Shown piece by piece: positions 33,897 through 41,449 of a DNA stretch of 64,000 bases. The translations under genes and the position numbers were made by a program. The notes below the pieces were generated by a model. The model was given only the letters and a program-made list of their open reading frames with translations. It was not told where the DNA came from and did no database searches. Positions within the stretch are counted from its first letter, which is position 1, and every line of letters begins with the position of its first letter. Source of the stretch: UBA7657 sp049652985 (lineage in GTDB: Bacteria > Pseudomonadota > Alphaproteobacteria > Micavibrionales > Micavibrionaceae); contig JBASFK010000008.1 in assembly GCA_049652985.1 (NCBI GenBank), positions 19,934-83,933 on the forward strand, read 5' to 3'.

Positions 33897-36203
33897 TTAG
33901 GCCGCTTTGCGGTCGTGGCCCAGATATTTAAGAATTTGCGACTTGAGATCGGTTTCGACGATGGGCTTGGGTAAGTATGCGTCCATCCCCGCAGCGATAC
34001 ATTTATCCTTATCCCCGACCAGGGCATGCGCCGTCATGCCGATAATCGGCGTGCGCTGCAAGTCTTTTTCGCCTTCCATGATGCGAATCTGCGCTGTGGC
34101 GGTAAAGCCGTCCATCTCCGGCATCTGTATGTCCATCAGGACGAGATCATATTGCTTTTCCTTCCAGAGATTGAGAGCCTCGAGGCCCGTGCGTGCAACG
34201 TCGTAGCGGCAACCAATCTCGTCAAGGATATAGCCTATGACGACGATATTGCCTTCATAATCTTCAACCATCAGGATGCGGTTTTCGCCGCTGATGGCCG
34301 TCCTGATTTTCTCGGAAAGTTTTTTGCTCAGTATCTTGTTATCATTGTCAGTGGATGCGGCGGGAGCTGAGGAATCACACACCGGCAGCAGAAGGGTAAA
34401 GGACGAACCCTTGCCCTGTTCGCTTTCTACGAAAATGCTTCCACCCATCAATTGCGCCAGATTTCTTGATATCGGCAGGCCTAGTCCCGTGCCGCCATAA
34501 CGGCGGGAAACCGAAGAATCGGCCTGTTTAAAGCGCTCGAAGATAATGTCCTGGTTTTCGCGCGCAATGCCGATCCCCGTGTCACGAACTATAATTTCTA
34601 GGAATTCTGTGCCTTCGCGTTTCTCCGCGTTGGAAATAACCGTGACATTGCCTTTCTCGGTGAATTTTATGGCATTGCCGATAAGATTGATCAGGATCTG
34701 GCGGAAGCGGGTCTTGTCGCCGAAGAAATCCATACCTTTGGTATTGCCTTGCTCGAATGCGAAATCCAGGCCTTTTGCCCGCGCATTCACCGACATGATG
34801 CTGATGACCTGCTGAAACAGGTCTTCGAGCTTGAAGGTTTCATGCATAAGCTCAAGCTCTCCGCTTTCGATCTTGGAGAAATCGAGAATGTCACTGACGA
34901 GGTCCTTCAGCGTCGACGTGCTTGAAGAAAGCGTTCGCACGAGTTGCTGCTGCTTGCTGTTCAGGTGATCGCTGTCCTTCTGGAATATTTCTGCGATACC
35001 GCTGATGGCTGTAAGGGGAGTGCGAATTTCATGGCTCATATGCGCAAGGAAATCGCTCTTGGCGCGGTTGGCTTTCTCCGCCATTTGTTTTTCGAATTTC
35101 AGCTTTTCCTGGTATTCCTTCATATAGGTGATGTCGATATTGGCGCCGACGATCCGGATCGCTTCGCCGTCGCGGTTGAATATCGCTTTCGCCCGCGAAT
35201 TCACCCATGTCCAGCGCCCGCTGTCATGACGCATGCGGAAACTATTGGAATATTCCGATATCTCATGGTGGAAATAACGCTCGATATATTGCCAGACTTT
35301 ATTTAAATCGTCGGGATGAATAAGATCGCGGAAATCATCGATCGTTCCGATGAAGGCTTCCCGGTCTTGTCCGAGCATGCCGAAAAACTGGCGCGAATAG
35401 AAAACTTTCCCCGTCTTCAGGTCCCAGTCGAAAATCCCGTCATTGGTGCCCTGGATGGCGAGGGCGAAGCGCTGCTCTGTGTCGCGCAGTGATTGTTCGG
35501 CATCATGCCGGCGGTTCTGCGTGTAGAACAGCATGATGTTGAAAACGATCACGGCCATGGCCGTCAGGATGCCGCCGATGCAGAGCGTGTAAAAATAATC
35601 GCTTTTCTTCTCGGCGAGCAGGGCAATGCGGTTGTTGAGAAGCTGGTGTTCTTCTTTCAGGATTCCGCTGTTAATCCTGAGCATGTCGTTCTTGGTATTC
35701 GTAATGACATCGACTTCATTGATGAATCCTTCGGGCACAGCAACCGGCTTATACAATTTTGCCCGTTCCTCAAGCCGGGCCGTGAGGTCGCGGAACAACT
35801 GGCGCAGCTCGGACACCCTGCTGCTCTGCGATGGGTTGTCCTTCACCAGTTCGCTGACCGTGGCCAGGAATTCGGAGATCGCCACTTTGCGGCTGACATA
35901 CTCTTCCTGGAATTTATCCTGCCCCGTCATGACATAGGCGCGCTGACTTGAAATCATCCCTTCGGCTAGCGCCGAAAATTCTTCGGCCTGTAGAATGGTT
36001 TTGTAGGCGTGGTTGACCCAGTAATCGGTGCGTTGAATCTGGCGGTCGCCGGAGACGAGAATATACCCCAGCCAAAGGGTGCATATACCGACCAACGCAA
36101 GGATGACCAGCGCCCTCCGAACCATCTGACGGTCTTTGGTGATGCCGAGGAGCAGCCGGTGGATACGCGCTACCTTGTCTTTTACGCCAAGCTGATCTTT
36201 CAC
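33897..36203 (-). CDS. CHASE3-PAS hybrid sensor histidine kinase
   Basis: About 770 residues: membrane helix (LVILALVGICTLWLGYILVS), CHASE3-type periplasmic domain (SSQRAYVMTGQDKFQEEYV), second helix, a PAS domain with PAC (FSYRQFFG-like and WTWVNSRAKAIFNRDGEAIR), HisKA (FLAHMSHEIRTPLTAISGIA), HATPase (GTGLGLPISRNLAQLMGGSI) and a receiver (YDLVLMDIQMPEMDGFTATA). The start is uncertain. I chose GTG at 36203 because it gives a natural N-terminus and follows GAAAG; ATG at 36242 and GTG at 36269 are alternatives but abut the upstream terminator. The signal is unknown. Confidence 0.9.
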   Translation of the reverse strand: MKDQLGVKDKVARIHRLLLGITKDRQMVRRALVILALVGICTLWLGYILVSGDRQIQRTDYWVNHAYKTILQAEEFSALAEGMISSQRAYVMTGQDKFQEEYVSRKVAISEFLATVSELVKDNPSQSSRVSELRQLFRDLTARLEERAKLYKPVAVPEGFINEVDVITNTKNDMLRINSGILKEEHQLLNNRIALLAEKKSDYFYTLCIGGILTAMAVIVFNIMLFYTQNRRHDAEQSLRDTEQRFALAIQGTNDGIFDWDLKTGKVFYSRQFFGMLGQDREAFIGTIDDFRDLIHPDDLNKVWQYIERYFHHEISEYSNSFRMRHDSGRWTWVNSRAKAIFNRDGEAIRIVGANIDITYMKEYQEKLKFEKQMAEKANRAKSDFLAHMSHEIRTPLTAISGIAEIFQKDSDHLNSKQQQLVRTLSSSTSTLKDLVSDILDFSKIESGELELMHETFKLEDLFQQVISIMSVNARAKGLDFAFEQGNTKGMDFFGDKTRFRQILINLIGNAIKFTEKGNVTVISNAEKREGTEFLEIIVRDTGIGIARENQDIIFERFKQADSSVSRRYGGTGLGLPISRNLAQLMGGSIFVESEQGKGSSFTLLLPVCDSSAPAASTDNDNKILSKKLSEKIRTAISGENRILMVEDYEGNIVVIGYILDEIGCRYDVARTGLEALNLWKEKQYDLVLMDIQMPEMDGFTATAQIRIMEGEKDLQRTPIIGMTAHALVGDKDKCIAAGMDAYLPKPIVETDLKSQILKYLGHDRKAA

Positions 36204-36271
36204 AGTAAATCTTTCAAATAATGGACAGTCATAAAAGCCCATCAGCGCGGCTGTTGCAAACAAAAACACGC

Positions 36272-36298
36272 AAAAAAGGCGCTGATACAGCGCCTTTT
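36272..36298 (-). terminator. Terminator of the DUF1328 gene
   Basis: AAAGGCGCTG-ATA-CAGCGCCTTT with AAAAAA on the plus strand, that is TTTTTT after the stem on the minus strand, 20 bases past the DUF1328 stop. Confidence 0.85.
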
Positions 36299-36317
36299 AA
36301 GGGATTTTCATCCTTCT

Positions 36318-36494
36318 TTATGCCGGGGGCATTCTGCCGCGCACAACGTGCGCGACCATGGCGATCAGGAATAGGATGATGAAGATAAAGAACAATATTT
36401 TTGCCATCTCCACGGACACGGCTGCAATGCCGCCAAAACCAAGCAGTCCGGCGATAAGGGCAATGACGAGGAATGTAACAGCCCACTGCAACAT
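36318..36494 (-). CDS. DUF1328/YtjA-like small membrane protein
   Basis: 58 residues: MLQWAVTFLVIALIAGLLGF, then GGIAAVSVEMAKILFFIF and IILFLIAMVAHVVRG. Two membrane helices with the GLLGFGGIAA turn are the DUF1328 signature. Function unknown; members are often stress-induced. The ATG at 36494 follows AAAGGAGAGCACC, a GGAAC-type promoter lies 40-64 bases upstream, and a terminator follows. Confidence 0.92.
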   Translation of the reverse strand: MLQWAVTFLVIALIAGLLGFGGIAAVSVEMAKILFFIFIILFLIAMVAHVVRGRMPPA

Positions 36495-36533
36495 GGTGCT
36501 CTCCTTTGCTTCGAATATGTTTTCAGCTATACC

Positions 36534-36558
36534 AACTATATGGGCAAGAAAAAGTTCC
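36534..36558 (-). promoter_or_regulatory. EcfG-type promoter before the DUF1328 gene
   Basis: Minus strand: GGAAC (36558-36554), then 16 bases and AGTT (36537-36534). The first base of the -10 differs from CGTT; the rest fits. Confidence 0.6.
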
Positions 36559-36630
36559 TAAAGCGGGAACCCGCCGGGCCGCCGGTTGTTATTATTGTGG
36601 GGCCTTGCAACGTCAATATTCCGGGAAAAA

Positions 36631-36825
36631 ATGAAAATCGTAGCTCAAAATATAACGGATTTTGACATACAGGCCTTGGTCGATAATGAACTCTCCTGGG
36701 AGAAGCAAAAGGCCGTTCGGGCCCGTATCCATGCCGATCCTGACCTCCGCCGCCGCTATAATGAACTCTGCCGTCAGAAGCAGCTGCTGCAGGAATGGTG
36801 GGAAAGCGGGGGTTTTTCCCACTGA
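36631..36825 (+). CDS. Small anti-sigma-factor-like protein
   Basis: 64 residues from ATG at 36631. The text FDIQALVDNELSWEKQKAVR, then ADPDLRRRYNEL, resembles the N-terminal helical domain of alphaproteobacterial ECF anti-sigma factors, but there is no membrane helix and no zinc ligands. It could be a soluble anti-sigma or a fragment. It lies 3 kb from the EcfG-like gene. Upstream sequence in frame is not protein-like. A weak ribosome site (CCGGGAAAAA) precedes the ATG. Confidence 0.6.
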   Translation: MKIVAQNITDFDIQALVDNELSWEKQKAVRARIHADPDLRRRYNELCRQKQLLQEWWESGGFSH

Positions 36826-36927
36826 ATTGCCTTCTTCCGCGCCCTTTTTCCTTAAAACAGCAAAACCCTTGATTTCCGGGGGACTTAACCATTATAAGAC
36901 AGTGTCTTTAAAAGACCTCTCTGGTAC

Positions 36928-37003
36928 GTCCCCTTCGTCTAGAGGCCTAGGACACCTCCCTTTCACGGAGGCGACACGGGTTCGAATCCCGTAGGGGACG
37001 CCA
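36928..37003 (+). tRNA. tRNA-Glu (TTC)
   Basis: 76 bases with encoded CCA. Acceptor arms GTCCCCT and AGGGGAC, anticodon stem CCTCC/GGAGG with loop CTTTCAC (anticodon TTC), and the T-arm ACGGG-TTCGAAT-CCCGT. The 3' part is the integration site of the island that follows and is repeated at 56228-56265. Confidence 0.97.
36960..36997. repeat. attL, left direct repeat in tRNA-Glu
   Basis: Runs from the anticodon loop to the acceptor stem of tRNA-Glu (starts CTTTCACGGAGGCG, ends CCCGTAGGGG). Identical to 56228-56265. Confidence 0.93.
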
Positions 37004-37274
37004 ATGATTTCAATGACTTAGCCACACATTCACACGCTACGGAAACCCCATGCGTAACATATGCGGAATAACCGGGTAAGAACGACCCCGGATATGACCG
37101 TTTGTCCGCGCATGGATCGCCCCGCTTTGGGGGTACAAACTTATCCCACACGATTAAAGCCAGCCCCATCAAAACGATCCGCGCCCAGTTCGAATCCCGG
37201 CGCGGAATTGTAATTGGTGTCGCCTTCAGATGATCCATTTCGCGCGTTAGTTCAAACGCGAAAGGAGAAATACC
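37004..37274. other. Spacer between tRNA-Glu and the AlpA-like gene
   Basis: About 270 bases with no convincing gene. A short stretch around 37180-37205 (CCAGTTCGAATCCCGGCGCGG) resembles a tRNA T-arm but has no tRNA around it. The promoter of the AlpA-like gene should be here. Confidence 0.4.
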
Positions 37275-37475
37275 ATGATTGAGATTACAGGGCGCATTTT
37301 AAGACTGCAGGATGTGAAGGAAATGACGGGCCTTAGTAGAAGCACCATTTATGCTTACATGCATAAGAGCCTTTTTCCGCGCCATATAAACCTTGGTGCT
37401 CGATGTGTCGGCTGGCTTGAAAGCGATATTCAAAATTGGATTGAGTCTCGTGTTGAGAAAAGCCGTGCCGGATAA
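37275..37475 (+). CDS. AlpA-like HTH regulator
   Basis: 66 residues with an excisionase/AlpA-type winged helix: ILRLQDVKEMTGLSRSTIYA, then FPRHINLGARCVGWLESDIQ and WIESRVEKSR. In CP4-57-like islands AlpA activates integrase/excision functions. GAAAGGAG stands before the ATG at 37275. First gene inside the left repeat; the hairpin array begins at its last codons. Confidence 0.88.
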   Translation: MIEITGRILRLQDVKEMTGLSRSTIYAYMHKSLFPRHINLGARCVGWLESDIQNWIESRVEKSRAG

Positions 37476-37708
37476 AGCTGCGGTGCATACCCAATCGAAA
37501 CGATTGCGGCAATACAGGAGGGCTGCGGTACATACAGCATCTTTTGGATGGTGTTAATACCGGAGATCTCCGGGCAATACTCCATTACGATAATGGTGGC
37601 AATACCGGAGATTTGGGGCAATACATGATACGCCGTATCATGGCAATACCGTAGGCTTCGGTGCATACACCATACGCCGTATGGCGACCATACCGGGGGA
37701 CCACCCCC
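37471..37708. repeat. Array of alternating 25/20-nt hairpin units ending in ATAC
   Basis: The string ATAC, usually in GGCAATAC or TGCATAC, ends at 37490, 37515, 37535, 37560, 37580, 37605, 37624, 37649, 37668 and 37693, so spacing alternates 25, 20, 25, 20, 25, 19, 25, 19, 25. Each 25-nt unit holds a different inverted repeat: CAATCG-AAA-CGATTG, CATC-TTTTG-GATG, CCATTA-CGA-TAATGG, ATGATAC-GCC-GTATCAT, CCATAC-GCC-GTATGG. The 19/20-nt units hold smaller ones, the best being CCGGAGATCTCCGG. A final GGGGG-ACCA-CCCCC closes it. Arms vary but stay complementary, so structure rather than sequence is kept. Confidence 0.8.
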
Positions 37709-37854
37709 AAGGCCGCCCCTCCATCCGTAGTTGATCCGACTAGATAATTTTCCAGCACCTAAAAAGGCGTCAATACTTCAACAAAAAAAGACTCTCTATG
37801 ACCGATCAATTTGTGATTGAATAACGCTAAATAATAGCTTTTATCGGAGTCTGT

Positions 37855-38673
37855 ATGCCTTTTTCTGCCACGGTTTTTAATGTGCTTATCGCATCGCCAT
37901 CTGACGTCCCAGATGAAAGAGAGGCTATTGCCGCCAGCCTGCACGAATGGAATGCTTTAAATTCCCAAGAAACAGGAAAATTATTATTACCAGTAATGTG
38001 GGAATCTCACAGCGCCCCGAGCATGTCCGATCGCCCTCAAGGCATTATAAATGATCAAGTCGTTAAAGCCTGCGATATGTTGATCGGAGCTTTCTGGACT
38101 CGTTTAGGCACTCCAACGGGTGTAGAAGACAGCGGCACGGTTGAAGAAATAAAATGGTTTTTAAAACATGAAAAGCCGGTCATGCTTTATTATTCCACCG
38201 CGCCAATTCCGAGAGAGAAACTTGATACAAAGCAATTTGAAAAACTTGAAGCGTTTAAAAAAGAAATTCGCGACAAAGGTATTCAGGATGAATATTCCTC
38301 AGTAGCGGAGCTGCAATCTAGACTTTCTAGGCATCTTACTATTGTTATGAGAGGTATGTCAGTTGGCACTGTCGTCAATGCAGAGGTGGTCAAAGCCGCT
38401 AAAGCCTCAACAAAAGAAAATGCTCTCAACACAATCGAGCCAGTAGAACAAAAAGATTTAAGCCCGAACGATAATTCTATTCTTTATTTTGAGGAGTACA
38501 GTGAGAAAGCTTTTTTGATCAGAGGGAATTCGAAACCATATAAAGATCAAATAAAAGAATTGGGTGGGAAATGGATGAAATCCAAAGACGGCAGCTATGC
38601 TTGGATGTTTTCCAAAAGAAGGCTTGATCAAGTGGCGCAGGCCTTGAATATTTTACCTCAATACAAACGATAA
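37855..38673 (+). CDS. DUF4062 protein with C-terminal GGKW-type domain
   Basis: 272 residues. The N-terminal 90 residues are a DUF4062 domain (FNVLIASPSDVPDEREAIAA; VMWESHSAPSMSDRPQGIIN; DMLIGAFWTRLGTPTG), a flavodoxin/TIR-like fold found in NTPase and defence proteins. The C-terminal 50 residues (KAFLIRGNSKPYKDQIKELG, GKWMKSKDGSYAWMFSKRRL) match a short domain I know from large-DNA-virus and phage proteins. A helical linker joins them. The ATG at 37855 follows GGAG. Standing in a defence island, it may be a sensor or effector; function unproven. Confidence 0.8.
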   Translation: MPFSATVFNVLIASPSDVPDEREAIAASLHEWNALNSQETGKLLLPVMWESHSAPSMSDRPQGIINDQVVKACDMLIGAFWTRLGTPTGVEDSGTVEEIKWFLKHEKPVMLYYSTAPIPREKLDTKQFEKLEAFKKEIRDKGIQDEYSSVAELQSRLSRHLTIVMRGMSVGTVVNAEVVKAAKASTKENALNTIEPVEQKDLSPNDNSILYFEEYSEKAFLIRGNSKPYKDQIKELGGKWMKSKDGSYAWMFSKRRLDQVAQALNILPQYKR

Positions 38674-38734
38674 TTCCGTTCATCAATACATCACAAGTAC
38701 TTAAGTACTTGAACATCTTCATTCTTTGAGCGAA

Positions 38735-38935
38735 GGTTACAGCGAAGCAGTCGATGGGGCTGTTTCGGGGCTTTGTAACCTCAGTTAGGCGGCTGACATC
38801 AGCCGTAATGGTGTCGCTTCTCGGTTTATGGCCGGGAGGCGGCAGTGCATGTCCAAGCCTTCGGGCTAAAGACTGCCGCGCCGTGCCTAGCTCGGTTACA
38901 AACTCCCGGCCACCAGCCCATCTGGTGGCTTTTTT
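38735..38935 (+). ncRNA. Candidate structured non-coding RNA with intrinsic terminator
   Basis: About 200 bases with dense secondary structure and no credible protein. Hairpin 1: GGTTAC (38735) pairs with GTAACC (38775). Hairpin 2: CGGCTGA/TCAGCCG (38790-38805). Hairpin 3: CCGGGAG (38832) pairs with CTCCCGG (38903), enclosing GGCAGT/ACTGCC and an AGCC-TTCG-GGCT tetraloop stem. A terminator (GCCACCAG-CCCAT-CTGGTGGC-TTTTTT) closes it. A second GGTTAC at 38894 could compete for pairing. It matches no RNA family I can recall. The 5' end is a guess. Confidence 0.65.
38909..38935 (+). terminator. Terminator of the candidate ncRNA
   Basis: GCCACCAG-CCCAT-CTGGTGGC, a perfect 8-bp stem followed by six T, 26 bases before the lipoprotein ATG. 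Confidence 0.9.
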
Positions 38936-38960
38936 ATTGTAAAAAAAAGGGAGAAAACAT

Positions 38961-39470
38961 ATGAAACATTTTTTAATCGCTTTGGTGGCTTTGAGTTTAA
39001 GTGCTTGCTCTACGCCCTATCAGAAAAAATCATCGTTTAATAATATTGCAGGAGGGTATACGGAGCTTCATTTGTCTCCTGATACTTATATGGTCACCAT
39101 GCAAGGAAACCAGCATTTAGAACCAGAGAGCGTTTTCATGATGCTTTTCTATCGAGCTTCAGAAATTGCAGCTCAAAACAATTCACGTTATTTTACAATT
39201 GAAAGTTTTGATAGCAGTGCAAAGCTGCATAATAGCGTTTTACCGGGTTGGTCTTCTGAACAGTCTTCAGGAACTGTAACCGTGAACCCCTATGCCAACA
39301 CAGGAAATTTCAATGCTCAACGGTCAGGCATTTATATGCCGCCGCAAACAATTAGCGGACAAGAAATTACCATGAGGGTAGTTATTAGATTGGTTGCCGA
39401 TAATTCCAACATAGATAAGAAAAAGCTTATTGATGGACGCTTCATTTTAGATAACTGGCAGGTAAAGTAA
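38961..39470 (+). CDS. Lipoprotein, CC0125-like
   Basis: 169 residues with signal and lipobox (FLIALVALSLSAC). The mature part begins STPYQKK and includes GGYTELHLSPDTYMVTMQGN and MMLFYRASEIAAQNNSRYFT, a pattern known from alphaproteobacterial CC0125/CC1285-type lipoproteins, whose role is unknown. GGGAG lies before the ATG. It sits between the ncRNA terminator and the DISARM operon. It could be island cargo or chromosomal in origin. Confidence 0.8.
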   Translation: MKHFLIALVALSLSACSTPYQKKSSFNNIAGGYTELHLSPDTYMVTMQGNQHLEPESVFMMLFYRASEIAAQNNSRYFTIESFDSSAKLHNSVLPGWSSEQSSGTVTVNPYANTGNFNAQRSGIYMPPQTISGQEITMRVVIRLVADNSNIDKKKLIDGRFILDNWQVK

Positions 39471-39544
39471 TAAGAACACGAATATTATCTTACTCTAATG
39501 CTGCCAAATACAACTATAAGCAGATGGGTAGCTTTTTATTTACA

Positions 39545-39579
39545 ATTCGCTATTGTTGAAATTCTCAATAATAGCGAAT
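39545..39579. promoter_or_regulatory. Long inverted repeat upstream of the DISARM operon
   Basis: ATTCGCTATT and AATAGCGAAT form perfect 10-bp arms that continue as GTTGA/TCAAT with one mismatch around AATTC, a 35-bp palindrome centred at 39562. It lies about 145 bases before the first DISARM gene and could be an operator or the terminator of the lipoprotein gene. The rest of 39471-39724 holds nothing else I can name. Confidence 0.5.
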
Positions 39580-39724
39580 TACGTTACAAAAATAGATAGC
39601 TATATTTACATAGAGTTGGCGATGGGGAGCGCTTAACTCTGAAAATATTGGTTTCATCCAATATGTCCCCACAAAAGTTTATTAGAAACGACGCAAGCGC
39701 CATCAATCTGTAGGGGATTACAAA

Positions 39725-41449
39725 GTGCTTAATTGTGAAAAACAATTAGAGATAGAGGAAGGTGATCAAGCCTTACATCGTCGCTTACGCGAGCTTCGAG
39801 AAATTGTTGTTTCTCTAAAAAAATCTAAAATGACTCCTTTAAAAATATGCGAGTCTATTTTAGAAAATCGATTTATCGATTTAAAAATTCGCACCTTTTT
39901 CAAAAATCTTCCTGCCGAAGAAAAACATTATTGGATAGCTAGTCTATATGCGTTGCTGATGCCTGAACAAAAACGTATGAAGCTTGCTGCCTATTTTACG
40001 CCACCGCATTTAGTTCAATATGTTGTTAGTACTCTAATTGAGCTTGGCATTGATATTGGGCAGCATAGAATTTTAGACCCGGCATCTGGAGGAGCAGCAT
40101 TCTTAGTTCCTTTGGCACGACATATAAAAGACAATTCATCAAAAAGTTCTAAAAATATAATTAGTTCAATTGAAAGCACTTTGGCAGGAGTCGAGATTGA
40201 ACCTAATCTTGCAAGTCTTTCTGAACTATTGTTGAAGGATTTATTGCGTACAGAAATTAGCAATACCGGCCACGAGCTTAAGACTCTTATTAAGCGAGCC
40301 AATACTTTAAAATTAGAAAAACCTGACAAACTATATGATGTGGTTGTAGGAAATCCTCCTTATGGAAGAGTGCTCCGCCCCACACCTCAAATACTGAAAG
40401 ATTTTTCTCCAATCATAAGTGATGGCTATGTCAATTTGTATGCCCTGTTTGTTGAGCAAGCAATTAAATGGGTGCGTCCCAAAGGATTTATCTGCCTAAT
40501 TATTCCTACATCATTTATTGGTGGCCCGTATTTCTCTGCTCTTAGGGAACGTATTCTAGAAACATGCAGAGTTATAAATCTTGATTTAATAGATAAGCGC
40601 AGCGACGTCTTTTTAGATGTAGTGCAGGATGTGTGTGTGCTTGTTTTGCAAAAGAAACAAGCCAAAGGAAATATGGAGTTTAAAGTTCCTACCTGTTCTC
40701 TTATCACAATGGGAAAACCCCGGAAATTATTAGGTAACTTAGGTTTGCCAACAGCCGTTAGTAATCGCGTGTGGGTATTGCCAGATGAAGAAGGTGGTAC
40801 TGAACTTTTCCAAGAAGGCTTAGAAACATTAGAAGATTATGGGTACATAATAAAATCAGGATATTTCGTATGGAATCGTGAAAAAGAACGTTATCGGATT
40901 GGAAGAAAGCCAGGTCCTAAAGAAGTGCCTTTGTTTTGGGCGCACAATGTAAAAGCCAATTGTATCTGTTCTCCGCTTGAATCTACTTCAAAATTAAATA
41001 GTTTTGGTTTTGTTAAATTTAATGAAAAAAGCAGTGCTATCATTAAGTCCGATGCCATTATTTTACAGCGTACAAGCAATCGCAGGCAAGATCGCCGCTT
41101 AATAGCTTCCATTATCCGTAAAAATAAAGTCCCAGGGAAAAAAGGATTTGTCAGTGAAAATCACACAATTTTAATAGTTCCAGACCCTAAAAAAACTCAA
41201 TTAGTTTCATTGAAAATCTTGTGCCGCTTAATTAACACGTCGCAGGTTGATGGTCGTTTCCGCCGGATTTCAGGCTCCGTTAGCGTTTCTACTAAAGCTT
41301 TGAGGGGCCTTCCTTTGCCAGTGGCAAAAGAAGTTGTTTTGGCTTTCAAAGCTGACAAAGACGACAATAACGCTGCAAAAATTGCCTACGCCAAATCTAT
41401 AGTTAAAACGCTAAAGAAGCCGAAAGGTAAAAAGCGTGGTGGAAAATAA
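39725..41449 (+). CDS. DISARM-associated N6-adenine DNA methyltransferase
   Basis: 574 residues. SAM motif RILDPASGGAAFLVPLA near residue 117 and catalytic motif VVVGNPPYGRVLRP near 209 mark an N6-adenine methylase of the gamma/type I-like order. GYVNLYALFVEQAIKWVRPK and GFICLIIPTSFIGGPYFSAL are typical flanks. In DISARM the methylase marks host DNA as self. Class 2 systems use a C5-cytosine enzyme (DrmMII); this one is of adenine type, as in class 1 (DrmMI). GTG start at 39725 after AGGGGAT. Overlaps the next gene by 14 bases. Confidence 0.88.
   Translation: MLNCEKQLEIEEGDQALHRRLRELREIVVSLKKSKMTPLKICESILENRFIDLKIRTFFKNLPAEEKHYWIASLYALLMPEQKRMKLAAYFTPPHLVQYVVSTLIELGIDIGQHRILDPASGGAAFLVPLARHIKDNSSKSSKNIISSIESTLAGVEIEPNLASLSELLLKDLLRTEISNTGHELKTLIKRANTLKLEKPDKLYDVVVGNPPYGRVLRPTPQILKDFSPIISDGYVNLYALFVEQAIKWVRPKGFICLIIPTSFIGGPYFSALRERILETCRVINLDLIDKRSDVFLDVVQDVCVLVLQKKQAKGNMEFKVPTCSLITMGKPRKLLGNLGLPTAVSNRVWVLPDEEGGTELFQEGLETLEDYGYIIKSGYFVWNREKERYRIGRKPGPKEVPLFWAHNVKANCICSPLESTSKLNSFGFVKFNEKSSAIIKSDAIILQRTSNRRQDRRLIASIIRKNKVPGKKGFVSENHTILIVPDPKKTQLVSLKILCRLINTSQVDGRFRRISGSVSVSTKALRGLPLPVAKEVVLAFKADKDDNNAAKIAYAKSIVKTLKKPKGKKRGGK

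Noticed and set aside
37180..37205. tRNA-like T-arm (GTTCGAATCCCGG)
   Set aside because: No acceptor, D or anticodon arms can be built around it; probably a decayed fragment or chance.
37430..37666. 78-codon minus-strand ORF across the hairpin array
   Set aside because: Its apparent protein repeats merely mirror the DNA array, there is no ribosome site, and the 25/20 spacing is not a multiple of three.
37471..37708. CRISPR array
   Set aside because: Units are regular, but the putative repeats differ in sequence and each is itself an inverted repeat; the only constant part is about 7 bases. No cas genes are near.
38735..38780. SigF-type promoter (GTAACC) near the ncRNA
   Set aside because: The GTAACC is the 3' arm of a hairpin and no CGTA follows at 16 bases.
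38754..38942. 62-codon plus-strand ORF across the candidate ncRNA
   Set aside because: It would read through the terminator stem, has no ribosome site, and its sequence is not protein-like.
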